Assembly: GCF_003611585.1 (NCBI RefSeq)
Contig: NZ_RAVW01000040.1
Location: 1-34,869, forward strand
Direction: 5' to 3'
Origin: Corallococcus exercitus
GTDB lineage: Bacteria > Myxococcota > Myxococcia > Myxococcales > Myxococcaceae
DNA: 34,869 bases
In this document: one piece after another, positions 26,253 through 33,653 of the stretch
Layout of the letters: every line of letters starts with the position of its first letter
Position numbering within the stretch: the first letter of the stretch is position 1
Notes under the pieces: generated by a model
Told to the model about the DNA's origin: nothing
Database searches by the model: none
Seen by the model: only the letters and a program-made list of their open reading frames with translations
Position numbers and translations under genes: made by a program

Positions 26253-27446
26253 ATGGAGGAGATTCCCATCACGGACGCGATGCTCGGGGAGCGCGTCCCT
26301 TCCCTGCCCCGCTTGAACGCGGTGGAGCCCGCGCCGCGCGGGCGCGTGGAGCCCCTGTGCGTGCAGGAGGTCCGGAGCCTTCCGGCCTTCGACGCACTGG
26401 AGGCCGAGTGGAACGCGCTGGTGAAGCGCGTGGACGACCAGGTGTTCTACCGGCACGAGTTCGTGCGCTGCTGGCTGGAGCACTTCGCGCCAGGAGCGGC
26501 CCTGCGCATCCTCACGGCGAGGAACGCGCTGGGCACGCTGGTGGCGGTGCTGGGCCTCAAGGAGGAGCAGGGCCACCAGTACGGAGTGCCGGTGCGCCAG
26601 CTGTCGTCGCTGACGAACAAGCACTCCTGCCGCTTCGACCTCGTCGCGGAGGAGCCGAAGCGCGCCGCGGTGGCCTTCCTGTCGCACCTGATGGGCGACC
26701 CCAGCTGGGAGGTGCTCCGGCTGTCGGACGTGCCGGAAGGCGGCGCGGCGTGGGAGCTGGTGCACGCGGCGAAGGGCGCGGGAATGCCCTGGGGCGCGTG
26801 GCCGAGCGCACGCTCGCCTTACCTGGTGCTGCCCTCCACGGTGGCGGCGTGGACGAAGGGACGCAGCAACGCGAAGCCGCTCCGGCGCAGGCGCAGGCGG
26901 CTGGAGGAGAAGGGCCGCGTGGAGGTGGAGCGCGTGGCCGGAGTCGAGGGCCTGGGGTCGAAGTTGGAGGAGGCCTTCGCGTTGGAACAGAGCGGCTGGA
27001 AGGCACAGGAAGGCACGGCGATCGCGCAGGCGGATCACCGGCGCGGCTTCTACACGGGGCTGGCGCGCACGGCGGCGGAGCGCGGCTGGCTGGGATTGTA
27101 CTTCCTGCGGTTGGACGGGCGGCCCATCGCCTTCCAGTACGGGCTGGAGTACGGCGGCCGATATCTGGCGATGAAGCCCGGCTACGACGAGACGTTGGCG
27201 GAAGTGAGCCCGGGGCACCTGTTGACGGAGAGCCTGGTCCAGGACTGCATTGAGAGGGGTTTGAGCGAGCTGGACTTGCTGGGGGACGACGCCCCCTACA
27301 AGCGCGAGTGGACGGAGCAGGTGCGGCAGCACCACTGGCTGTTCATCTACCGGGACACCTGGATGGGACAGACGTTGCAGCGGTCGAAGTTCCGCTGGGC
27401 GCCGGTAGCGAAAAGGATGGTGGGCAGATGGGTCCGACGGCGCTGA
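26253..27446 (+). CDS. GNAT-fold acyltransferase, CelD/BioF2/FemAB-like
   Basis: A 397-residue cytosolic protein preceded by GAGGAGAGACGTAC, 35 bp after the ligase stop. Residues about 190-330 carry the Acetyltransf_6-type pattern: a basic stretch (LRRRRRRLEEKG), FALEQSGWKAQEGT, GWLGLYFLRLDGRPIAFQ, MKPGYDETLAEVSPG and LDLLGDDAPYKREW. The family, found in many exopolysaccharide and cell-envelope clusters, transfers acyl or aminoacyl groups to an amine or hydroxyl. Here it may modify the monomer or the nascent polymer. Donor and acceptor are unknown. It is probably in the same transcript as the PgsB-like gene, and the next gene starts inside its 3' end. Confidence 0.88.
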   Translation: MEEIPITDAMLGERVPSLPRLNAVEPAPRGRVEPLCVQEVRSLPAFDALEAEWNALVKRVDDQVFYRHEFVRCWLEHFAPGAALRILTARNALGTLVAVLGLKEEQGHQYGVPVRQLSSLTNKHSCRFDLVAEEPKRAAVAFLSHLMGDPSWEVLRLSDVPEGGAAWELVHAAKGAGMPWGAWPSARSPYLVLPSTVAAWTKGRSNAKPLRRRRRRLEEKGRVEVERVAGVEGLGSKLEEAFALEQSGWKAQEGTAIAQADHRRGFYTGLARTAAERGWLGLYFLRLDGRPIAFQYGLEYGGRYLAMKPGYDETLAEVSPGHLLTESLVQDCIERGLSELDLLGDDAPYKREWTEQVRQHHWLFIYRDTWMGQTLQRSKFRWAPVAKRMVGRWVRRR

Positions 27447-27865
27447 CGTTTTATAGGGCCGCGAAGCGGCTCCAGGCGCTCCCAAGGCTCGCGAGCGTGG
27501 TGGCCACGGTGGGCGACCGCATCCACAACAGTCACGTGGACACGAAGGCCGCGCTGCACCCGACGGTGGAGCTGGGCTACGGAGGCATCGGCGTCATCAT
27601 CGCGCCGGGCGTGGAGATTGGAGAGCGGAGCTTCATCTCCCAGAACGTGAGCCTGGAGCCCCTGCCCGGAGTGGCCGGCGTGCCGCGAGTCGGCCGCGAC
27701 GTCTACATCGGGGTGGGCGCGCAGATATTGGGCCCGGTGACCATTGGAGACGGAGCGAAGATTGGCGCCAACGCCCTCGTGATGGAGGACGTGGCGCCTG
27801 GGTCCACCGTGGCGGGAATTCCCGCGCGCGAGCTGAAGCGACAGGCGCCGCCCACGGGGACGTGA
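27428..27865 (+). CDS. Left-handed beta-helix (hexapeptide) acetyltransferase, serine-acetyltransferase-like
   Basis: A 145-residue protein. The ATG at 27428 lies 19 bp inside the previous gene and is preceded by GGTGGGCAG. After a short helical N-terminus, residues about 40-140 are hexapeptide repeats (IIAPGVEIGERSFISQNVSL, YIGVGAQILGPVTIGDGAKI, IGANALVMEDVAPGSTVAGI). The order resembles the C-terminal half of CysE, including an ALHP histidine. The Asp next to that His and the RHP loop of true serine acetyltransferases are not present. The long N-terminal domain of CysE is also missing. I favour an O- or N-acetyltransferase for a polymer or surface molecule over cysteine biosynthesis. Last gene of the operon. 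Confidence 0.88.
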   Translation: MGPTALTFYRAAKRLQALPRLASVVATVGDRIHNSHVDTKAALHPTVELGYGGIGVIIAPGVEIGERSFISQNVSLEPLPGVAGVPRVGRDVYIGVGAQILGPVTIGDGAKIGANALVMEDVAPGSTVAGIPARELKRQAPPTGT

Positions 27866-27870
27866 GCAGC

Positions 27871-27886
27871 CCTGCTTTGAAGCAGG
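27871..27886. terminator. Hairpin between convergent genes
   Basis: CCTGCTT (27871-27877) is the exact reverse complement of AAGCAGG (27880-27886), with a two-base spacer. It sits 5 bp after the acetyltransferase stop and 27 bp before the end of the convergent minus-strand gene. The right side, TTGAAGCAGGCACT, resembles the TTCAAGCAGGCACT repeat at 4449. The loop is tight, so real pairing is likely one base pair shorter. It probably ends the polymer operon. Confidence 0.5.
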
Positions 27887-27913
27887 CACTACCCATCACT
27901 GACCCTGCGTCCG

Positions 27914-28213
27914 CTACGGCATGCAGATGCTTGGCTCACCATGTGCTGAGCTGACACACGCAAGGCCGTCAGGACACGGCACCGCGCCAGGCGAGCACAA
28001 GGTCTCACAACTCCGATAGGCCTTGAAGCGAGCCCAGGATGGCTTGGTTTGCGGCAATGGTCCCACTGGCCAGCCCATGCAGTACTGGCCACCGCCACGA
28101 CAATCCTGGTCGATTTCGCATTCTCCGTATGAGCCTGTTGTCAGCCAAGTGCCCAGCGCTCCCAGGAGCATGGCGACAGGCACCGAAATCACTCGCCATC
28201 TGGGAGCGGCCAC
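27914..28213 (-). CDS. Small secreted eight-cysteine protein
   Basis: A 99-residue protein. The GTG at 28213 was chosen because GGAGGAATAC precedes it. A GTG 15 bp further upstream is possible. A hydrophobic export segment spans about 8-24 (VISVPVAMLLGALGTWL). The mature part has eight cysteines in the pattern CEIDQDC, QYC, SCETLC, VPCPDGLAC, SICMP, which is enough for four disulfides. Myxobacteria encode many such short Cys-rich secreted proteins (C..D.DC..G..C), usually of unknown role. It lies about 55 bp downstream of the hydrolase gene on the same strand and may be co-transcribed. Base composition is lower in G+C than the polymer operon. Confidence 0.65.
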   Translation of the reverse strand: MAAPRWRVISVPVAMLLGALGTWLTTGSYGECEIDQDCRGGGQYCMGWPVGPLPQTKPSWARFKAYRSCETLCSPGAVPCPDGLACVSSAHGEPSICMP

Positions 28214-28268
28214 GTATTCCTCCAGCACTCACGGATGGCGACAGGCGCCTCCCACAGGACCGTGACGC

Positions 28269-29327
28269 TCAGCTGCCCTTGGGCATGTTCAGCGCCATCG
28301 CGACCAGCGAGAGGGTCAGGTCCTCGGGCTGGTAGGGCTTGAACGGGTTCAGCGTCGTCCCGGTCGAGTCCAGGTGATCCAGGCCGGACAGGGTCACGGA
28401 CTTGGAGCCGGGGATGAACGCGTCCTGAGGCAGCACCAGGCCGTCCGACTTCACGCCGTAGCGCTGCTGCATGTACTCCTCCATGGCGAACAGCGGAGAC
28501 GTCGGGTTCGCGGTGGTGGAGGCCATGCACACGGCGGGGATGCCCGCGGGCATCGGGTGCTTCTTCAGGAACTCCTTGCGCGAGTCGTACGTCAGGTCCT
28601 CACCGGCCTGGATGCTGCCGCCCAGGGCCTCGACCGCGCCGCCCACGCCGTAGCGCACCAGCGGGTTGTCCAGCAGGTCCTGCGCCATGGGCGAGCCGCC
28701 GTACGGCGACTGGATGGTCACCAGCGCGCGCACGTGCTCCTTGAGCTCCGGGTACATCGACAGCGCCGCCGCGGAGTCCAGGCCACCCTTGCTGTGGCCA
28801 ATCAGCACCACCTGCTTGCCGTTCTTGGAGGCCTCCAGCACCGCCTGACGGACAATGGCCGCGTTGTGCTCCACGCCCATGTCCGTGTCCACGGGCACCC
28901 GGCCCACCTGGAGGCCCTGGGCCTCCAGCGCGTCCAGGTTCTTGTCGAAGTAGATCTGCTTGGGCGCCGCCTCGGAGAGCAGTCCGCCCACGGCCAGGAA
29001 CACGCAGTTCTTGGCCTCGGGGGGCATCACGTTCTGGCCCGCGCGCACCGCCTGGTTGAGCTTCATGAACTCGGCCGTGGAGTCCTTCGCGGGCGGATAC
29101 GCCTTCTGGATCCAGCCGATCTTGTCCGCCTCGCCCTTGCCAGGCCACGGGATGGGCAGGCGCAGGGCATTGACCTGCTGCGAGCCCGCCGGAGTGGCCG
29201 ACGTGAAGCGGTCGCCCTTCACCACGGCGTTGTAGCCCTGCGCGCCCTTGGCCCGGGCAGGGGCCTCCGGAGCGACCCGTGTCTGCGTGGACGGCGTGAG
29301 GCTGGAAGGACGCGTGACCTGGACCAT
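28269..29327 (-). CDS. Alpha/beta-hydrolase (lipase/esterase-like)
   Basis: A 352-residue protein with GAGG 8 bp before the ATG at 29327. The nucleophile elbow is VVLIGHSKGGLDS with Ser179. Likely partners are Asp295 (KSDGLVLP) or a nearby acid, and His318 (SGLDHLDSTG). The N-terminal 60 residues are Ser/Thr/Pro/Ala-rich without a clear signal peptide, so a cytosolic location or an unusual export route are both possible. The fold and the GHSKGG elbow fit triacylglycerol lipase or PGAP1-like esterases. The substrate is unknown. Transcribed away from the histidine kinase gene. Confidence 0.87.
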   Translation of the reverse strand: MVQVTRPSSLTPSTQTRVAPEAPARAKGAQGYNAVVKGDRFTSATPAGSQQVNALRLPIPWPGKGEADKIGWIQKAYPPAKDSTAEFMKLNQAVRAGQNVMPPEAKNCVFLAVGGLLSEAAPKQIYFDKNLDALEAQGLQVGRVPVDTDMGVEHNAAIVRQAVLEASKNGKQVVLIGHSKGGLDSAAALSMYPELKEHVRALVTIQSPYGGSPMAQDLLDNPLVRYGVGGAVEALGGSIQAGEDLTYDSRKEFLKKHPMPAGIPAVCMASTTANPTSPLFAMEEYMQQRYGVKSDGLVLPQDAFIPGSKSVTLSGLDHLDSTGTTLNPFKPYQPEDLTLSLVAMALNMPKGS

Positions 29328-29433
29328 GGGGGGACCTCGGGAGGGGGAGCCGAGCAGTGCAGCAGGGAGGCTTGCCTACATTGTCGGTAAATGGCGCCGG
29401 GAGTTGCGTCCCCTGTTCCAAGACCGTGAGAAG

Positions 29434-29446
29434 CCGAGAACCTCGG
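29434..29446. promoter_or_regulatory. Inverted repeat in the divergent intergenic region
   Basis: CCGAG-AAC-CTCGG is a perfect 5-bp-arm inverted repeat midway in the 215-bp spacer between the divergent hydrolase and kinase genes. An 8-bp palindrome, CAACGTTG, follows at 29478-29485. Either could be an operator for one or both genes. No sigma-70-like promoter was recognised. Confidence 0.25.
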
Positions 29447-29542
29447 AGCCATGACGCATTGCAACAAGTGTACGGTCCAACGTTGAACGAATTCGGGCCG
29501 CAGCGGTGTTGTTGGGGCCCCATGCCCAAGGTACCAAGGCCC

Positions 29543-30913
29543 ATGACCATCCCCCTGCGTCCGAGTGGAATTCCCGCGGTGGGGGACCTGCCCTGGGGCT
29601 CCCACTTCTGCCAGTTCTACGGCGACCGGGAGGACCTCGTGGACTCGCTGGTCCCGTACTTCAAGGCGGGCCTGGAGAACAACGAGCACTGCCTGTGGGT
29701 CACGTCCGAGCCCTTCGGTGCCACGGACGCCCGGACGATGCTGCGCAACGCCGTGCCGGACCTGGATCAGCGGATGAGCCGGGGGCAGATCGAGATCATC
29801 GACCACCACGACTGGTACATGAAGTCCGGCGGCAAGAGCGCGGACGAGGTGCTCCAGGGCTGGGTGGACCGGCACGGACGGGCGCTCGCGCAGGGCTACG
29901 CGGGGCTGCGGCTGACGGGGAACACCTACTGGCTGGAGCGTCAGGACTGGTCCGACTTCGTCGAGTACGAAGCGCGCGTCACCGACACCTTCAAGAGCCA
30001 CAACATCATCGGGCTGTGCAGCTACTGCTTGAGCCGGTGCGGCCCCCGGGACGTGCTCGACGTGGTCCGCAACCACCAGTTCGCGCTCATCCGTCAGGCG
30101 GGCGAATGGGAGCTGATTGAAAGCGCGCCGCTGCGGAGCGCGAAGGCGGAGCTGCACAAGCTCAACGCGGAGCTCGAGCAGCGCGTGCAGGACCGGACGG
30201 CGGAGCTCCAGCACGCGCTCCACATGCGCGAGGAGTTCCTCTCCGTCGCGTCGCACGAGCTGAAGACGCCCATCACCTCGCTCCAGCTCTACGTGGAGAG
30301 CCTGCTGCGCGCCAACCAGCGGGGCACGCTGTCGGTCGACCACGCGACGCCCAAGCTCCTCAAGGCCAAGGAGCAGTGCGGGCGGCTGGAGAACCTCATC
30401 AACAAGATGCTCGACGTCTCGCGCGCCTCCGCGTCGGAGGATCCGCTGCCCATCGAGGCGGAGGAGGTGGACCTCGCGGAGGTGGCGAGGAGCGTGGGCG
30501 AGGTCTTCGCGGAGGGGCTCCAGCGCGCCGCCTGCGAGCTGCGCCTGCGCGCGGATCAGCCCGCCGTCGGCCACTGGGACCGGATGCGGCTGGAGCAGGT
30601 GGTGACGAACCTGCTGTCCAACGCCATCAAGTACGCCCCCGGGACCGTCGTGGAGCTGGAGGTGCGCTCCAGCGAGGACCGCGCGACGCTGGTCGTCCGC
30701 GACGGCGGACCGGGCATCCCCGAGGAAGCACAACAGCGCGTCTTCGAGCGGTTCGTGCAGCTGTCGCCGAAGTCCCACGCCGGAGGTTTCGGGCTGGGGC
30801 TGTGGATCGTCCGGAGCATCGTGGACGCGCACGGCGGGAGCATCAAGCTGACCAGCAAGCCGGGACAAGGAACGACCTTCCAGGTCGAACTCCCGTCCCG
30901 GCGAAGCGCGTAG
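29543..30913 (+). CDS. MEDS-domain histidine kinase
   Basis: A 456-residue protein from the ATG at 29543. An ATG at 29522 in the same frame is possible. Residues about 10-190 form a MEDS sensory domain (GSHFCQFYGDREDLVDSLV, HCLWVTSEPF, HHDWYM), which is cytosolic and related in fold to RecA/KaiC-like domains. A short coiled coil (about 200-225) leads to HisKA with His238 in ASHELKTPITS. The HATPase domain has Asn360 (LLSNAIKYAP), RDGGPGIPEE and GGFGLGLWIVRS. No TM helix is seen, so it is a soluble kinase. A stand-alone receiver follows 19 bp downstream and is the likely phosphoryl acceptor. MEDS ligands are unknown; redox or one-carbon-compound sensing has been proposed for the family. Confidence 0.9.
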   Translation: MTIPLRPSGIPAVGDLPWGSHFCQFYGDREDLVDSLVPYFKAGLENNEHCLWVTSEPFGATDARTMLRNAVPDLDQRMSRGQIEIIDHHDWYMKSGGKSADEVLQGWVDRHGRALAQGYAGLRLTGNTYWLERQDWSDFVEYEARVTDTFKSHNIIGLCSYCLSRCGPRDVLDVVRNHQFALIRQAGEWELIESAPLRSAKAELHKLNAELEQRVQDRTAELQHALHMREEFLSVASHELKTPITSLQLYVESLLRANQRGTLSVDHATPKLLKAKEQCGRLENLINKMLDVSRASASEDPLPIEAEEVDLAEVARSVGEVFAEGLQRAACELRLRADQPAVGHWDRMRLEQVVTNLLSNAIKYAPGTVVELEVRSSEDRATLVVRDGGPGIPEEAQQRVFERFVQLSPKSHAGGFGLGLWIVRSIVDAHGGSIKLTSKPGQGTTFQVELPSRRSA

Positions 30914-30932
30914 GTCCCCGGGAAGCTGGCAC

Positions 30933-31304
30933 GTGCCGTCCCACACCCTCCTGCTGGTCGACGATGACGCGGCCATCGCTGACGCCCTGAGCGAACTCCT
31001 CGTGGACGAGGGCTACACCGTGGTCACGGCGGCGAACGGCGCCGAGGCCCTGCGCTATCTCCGCGCGAACGTGGCGCCCTCGCTCATCCTGCTGGACCTG
31101 ATGATGCCGGTGATGGACGGCTACGCGTTCCGCGAGGTCCAGCGCGAGGACCCGGCGCTGAGCCACATCCCCGTCTTCATCCTGAGCGCGGGCCACCTGG
31201 GCGACCGCGTCCGGAGCCTGGGCGTCGCGGGGGTCTTCAAGAAGCCCCTCCTGCTGGACGCCCTGCTCGCCGCGATCCAGGAGCACTGCGCCCCCAGGGC
31301 CTGA
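30933..31304 (+). CDS. Stand-alone response-regulator receiver
   Basis: A 123-residue CheY-like protein with a GTG start at 30933, 19 bp after the kinase stop. The acidic pocket is Asp10-Asp12 (LVDDDAA), the phospho-acceptor is Asp55 (LILLDLMMPVMDG), the switch Ser is 85 (FILSAG) and the conserved Lys is 103/104 (VFKKPL). No output domain is present, so it signals by protein contact or shuttles phosphate to another protein. Paired with the MEDS kinase by operon position. Confidence 0.92.
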   Translation: MPSHTLLLVDDDAAIADALSELLVDEGYTVVTAANGAEALRYLRANVAPSLILLDLMMPVMDGYAFREVQREDPALSHIPVFILSAGHLGDRVRSLGVAGVFKKPLLLDALLAAIQEHCAPRA

Positions 31305-31315
31305 AGCCAATCAGG

Positions 31316-31336
31316 CCCGGGAAGTGCGTCACCGGG
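31316..31336. terminator. Weak hairpin between convergent genes
   Basis: CCCGG and CCGGG arms flank an 11-base loop in the 32-bp gap between the receiver gene and the end of the convergent small gene. Five base pairs is short; the call rests mainly on position. Confidence 0.3.
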
Positions 31337-31648
31337 TCAAAACCTCTCGCCCGTCGGCTGCTTCGCTCCGGGGGATACACCTCCAACGCTGTCCTCGAAC
31401 GCTTTCGCAATCCTCATGGCGTTTGCCAACGCATCCACGGGCCCAACTCCACCCAAGCAGAGAACCTTGTGGGTGAAGTCGTCAATTTTGATGGGGCAGT
31501 ACCAACCTCCGCCCATGGCTTCGGGAGCAGTACGCGGCCGCCCGATGGACACCCGGGTCACCCGCTCCTCCCCCTTGGCTGTCACGTAAGCCCACCAATC
31601 CTCCGCGACCAGGTCGTCAATCACCTCAAGCTCAGGGAAGTTCATCAT
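31337..31648 (-). CDS. Small protein resembling DUF6968
   Basis: A 103-residue protein. The ATG at 31648 is preceded by CCAAGG, 13 bp after the stop of the upstream gene, so the two small genes form a unit. The central part reads VTRVSIGRP, WYCPIKIDDF and LGGVGPVDALANAMRIAK. This order (a strand ending in GRP, a CP/I strand, then a G.DPV.AL.A helix) resembles the short DUF6968-type proteins common in myxobacteria. Assignment is from memory of the pattern. No catalytic or membrane features. Cytosolic, function unknown. Confidence 0.65.
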   Translation of the reverse strand: MMNFPELEVIDDLVAEDWWAYVTAKGEERVTRVSIGRPRTAPEAMGGGWYCPIKIDDFTHKVLCLGGVGPVDALANAMRIAKAFEDSVGGVSPGAKQPTGERF

Positions 31649-31661
31649 CGCAGCCTTGGCA

Positions 31662-32042
31662 TCAGGGTGTAGCAAGCCGGTCAGTGCAGGGGGCGTAGAC
31701 CGTGAACAGCAGCTCCGCCCCAATGCGCAGCAGCGCGGCCATGGCATCGCGCGAGACTGAAAACAGCGCCGCAACCTGCTGCGGTTCGGCCTGGATCCCC
31801 ACGTCCATCGTCCGGGTCTCGCATGCATCCCACTGCCTTCGAGCATCCGCTGGAAGGCTCTCGACCACCTGCGCCAGCCAGTGCAGTCCCTCTTCCACAG
31901 ACTGCGGCTGCTCCCGGTGCTCCAGGCTGGCCTCGGTGTCCGTCATCCGGAGGACGAGCATGGACGGTTCCAACGCCTGGATCAGCTCACGAACACCGGC
32001 GGTGCCGCGAAGCTCCAGGTCGATGTTAAGAAAATGGGTCAT
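31662..32042 (-). CDS. Small protein resembling DUF4279/immunity-type proteins
   Basis: A 126-residue protein. The ATG at 32042 was chosen for the AGAGGGAACG just upstream; the frame continues to an earlier possible start at 32093. It begins THFLNIDLELRG. An acidic, helical middle (SVEEGLHWLAQVVESL) follows, then a terminal SRDAMAALLRIGAELLFTVYAP. The final segment resembles the closing helix and strand (l..la.lG..l..d.Y) of DUF4279-like proteins, some of which act as immunity proteins. No toxin gene is adjacent. Cytosolic, function unknown. Confidence 0.6.
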   Translation of the reverse strand: MTHFLNIDLELRGTAGVRELIQALEPSMLVLRMTDTEASLEHREQPQSVEEGLHWLAQVVESLPADARRQWDACETRTMDVGIQAEPQQVAALFSVSRDAMAALLRIGAELLFTVYAPCTDRLATP

Positions 32043-32226
32043 CGTTCCCTCTGCGGCCAATTGGACGTCCAAGGCCTGAAGCTGGACCCCCAAGCATCCT
32101 GAGCAGGGTAACCGACCGGGCCCCCCTGCTGCTCCCCTGCCCTTCGGTCGTCAGCCCTGCCTACATGCCGCATCCCACAGGGGATGAGCCGTCCAGGAAC
32201 TGCTGCGCCATTCAAAGGGACTAGGA

Positions 32227-32259
32227 AGTGAAGTTCACTGGCGCGGATGGACGCGTCCA
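32227..32259. promoter_or_regulatory. Two adjacent palindromes upstream of the AAA-PIN-ligase operon
   Basis: AGTGAA-G-TTCACT (32227-32239) and TGGACGCGTCCA (32248-32259) are both perfect inverted repeats, 8 bp apart and 44-77 bp before the ATPase start. They lie in the 261-bp divergent spacer 32043-32303, where no ORF is seen. Paired short dyads in this position suggest operators for a dimeric repressor. Confidence 0.4.
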
Positions 32260-32303
32260 CGCTCCGCACGAAACGGAAGGAGGACTGAGGTAGAACGGGC
32301 GGC

Positions 32304-33653
32304 ATGCTCAAGAAGCTGCACCTCCAGAACTTCAAGGCGTGGAAGGACACGGGCGACATCCAGCTCGCCCCCCTTACGATGTTCTTCGGGACGAACAGCT
32401 CGGGGAAGACGAGTCTCCAGCAGTTCCTCCTCCTGTTGCAGCAGACTGCGCAGTCGAGAGACCGGAAGCGGGTGCTCAACCTGGGCGACGAAAACACTCC
32501 TGTCGATATGGGGACCTTTCCGGAAATACTCTTTCGCCAAGATCCTGCCGCGATCCTCCGCTTCAACATGGAGTGGGGCGTGAGGACGCAGGAGAAAGGA
32601 GCGGTGGACACAGTCTCCTTCGAGGCCTTGATTGGCCACGAAGACACCCAGTCCACCAGGATCGAGGTCAAGCAACTCATCTACAGGTTGAGGACTCTCC
32701 AGTCCACGCAGGGCATCGGCATGACCAGGCGCACGCATGGACCAGGGTACGAATTGTTTCTGGAGAACGTTGAGCTCGCCAGACAAGGAACCGCAAGGGA
32801 GGCGCTTTCAGCCCCCATTCATTTCTATGGGTTCCCCCATGAAGCCGAAGCCCACTACAAATTCCTCGGCGACCTGGACAGCCTTGCGCTCGAACTCGAA
32901 GACCAACTGGACGCAATCCAGTATCTGGGGCCACTACGACAACCTCCGCATCGAACCTATCTTTGGTCAGGTGAGGCCCCTGAAAGTGTAGGTGATGACG
33001 GCAGCCTCGCGGTTGCAGCACTTCTGGCTGCGAATGAGCGCTCAATCCAGGTGGAGGACCACCCTGCTCGCCCTTTTGCGCAGCTGATCGCGGAAAGGCT
33101 TGTCAGCATGGGACTGCTGGACTCCTTCGAGGTGCGGCCCATTGCGCCCCATCGAAAAGAATATGAAGTCTTCGTTCGCACACCCGGCAGCCCGATGGCG
33201 GTTCGCCTGCCGGACGTTGGGTTCGGTGTGTCCCAGGTCATGCCTGTATTGCTTCAGTGTTTCTACACCGAGCCCGGTTCCACACTGCTCTTTGAGCAGC
33301 CCGAACTCCACCTTCATCCCAAAGCACAGACCGAGCTCGCGGACGTCTTCATCGATGCGATTCACGCCAGCGAGGATGGGCAGCCCCGGAACATACAGCT
33401 GCTCATCGAGAGCCACTCCGAGCACGTCTTGCGCCGGATCCAACGGCGTATCGCTGAAGGGAAGCTCCTGCCAGAGGAGACAGCGCTCTACTTCTGCTCA
33501 CCCGGCCCTGACGGCTCGCGCATCGAGAAGCTGAAGCTCGACGAATACGGAAACATCACCAACTGGCCGAAAGACTTCTTCGGCGACGACATGGGCGACC
33601 TCGTGGCGATGACCGAGGCCGCGATGAAACGCCAGCAGGAGGGGGACCCATAA
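32304..33653 (+). CDS. AAA family ATPase with DUF3696 C-terminus
   Basis: A 449-residue cytosolic ABC/SMC-type ATPase. An in-frame stop 15 bp upstream fixes this as the first usable ATG. Walker A is FFGTNSSGKTSL (Gly29-Thr36). A signature-like GFGVSQVMPVL is near 310, and Walker B is LLFEQPELHLHPKAQ with Glu331/Glu334. The switch His is in LIESHSEHVLRR. The C-terminal 55 residues (LKLDEYGNITNWPKDFFGD) match DUF3696. Such ATPases act as sensors or motors beside nucleases in several anti-phage systems. It overlaps the PIN gene by one base (TAATG), after AGGAGGGGG. Codon use is richer in A/T than in the upstream operon, consistent with recent transfer. Confidence 0.9.
   Translation: MLKKLHLQNFKAWKDTGDIQLAPLTMFFGTNSSGKTSLQQFLLLLQQTAQSRDRKRVLNLGDENTPVDMGTFPEILFRQDPAAILRFNMEWGVRTQEKGAVDTVSFEALIGHEDTQSTRIEVKQLIYRLRTLQSTQGIGMTRRTHGPGYELFLENVELARQGTAREALSAPIHFYGFPHEAEAHYKFLGDLDSLALELEDQLDAIQYLGPLRQPPHRTYLWSGEAPESVGDDGSLAVAALLAANERSIQVEDHPARPFAQLIAERLVSMGLLDSFEVRPIAPHRKEYEVFVRTPGSPMAVRLPDVGFGVSQVMPVLLQCFYTEPGSTLLFEQPELHLHPKAQTELADVFIDAIHASEDGQPRNIQLLIESHSEHVLRRIQRRIAEGKLLPEETALYFCSPGPDGSRIEKLKLDEYGNITNWPKDFFGDDMGDLVAMTEAAMKRQQEGDP

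Noticed and set aside
28374-29390. Plus-strand open frame opposite the alpha/beta-hydrolase
   Set aside because: Leu/His/Arg/Gly-rich shadow; the minus frame has the GHSKGG nucleophile elbow.
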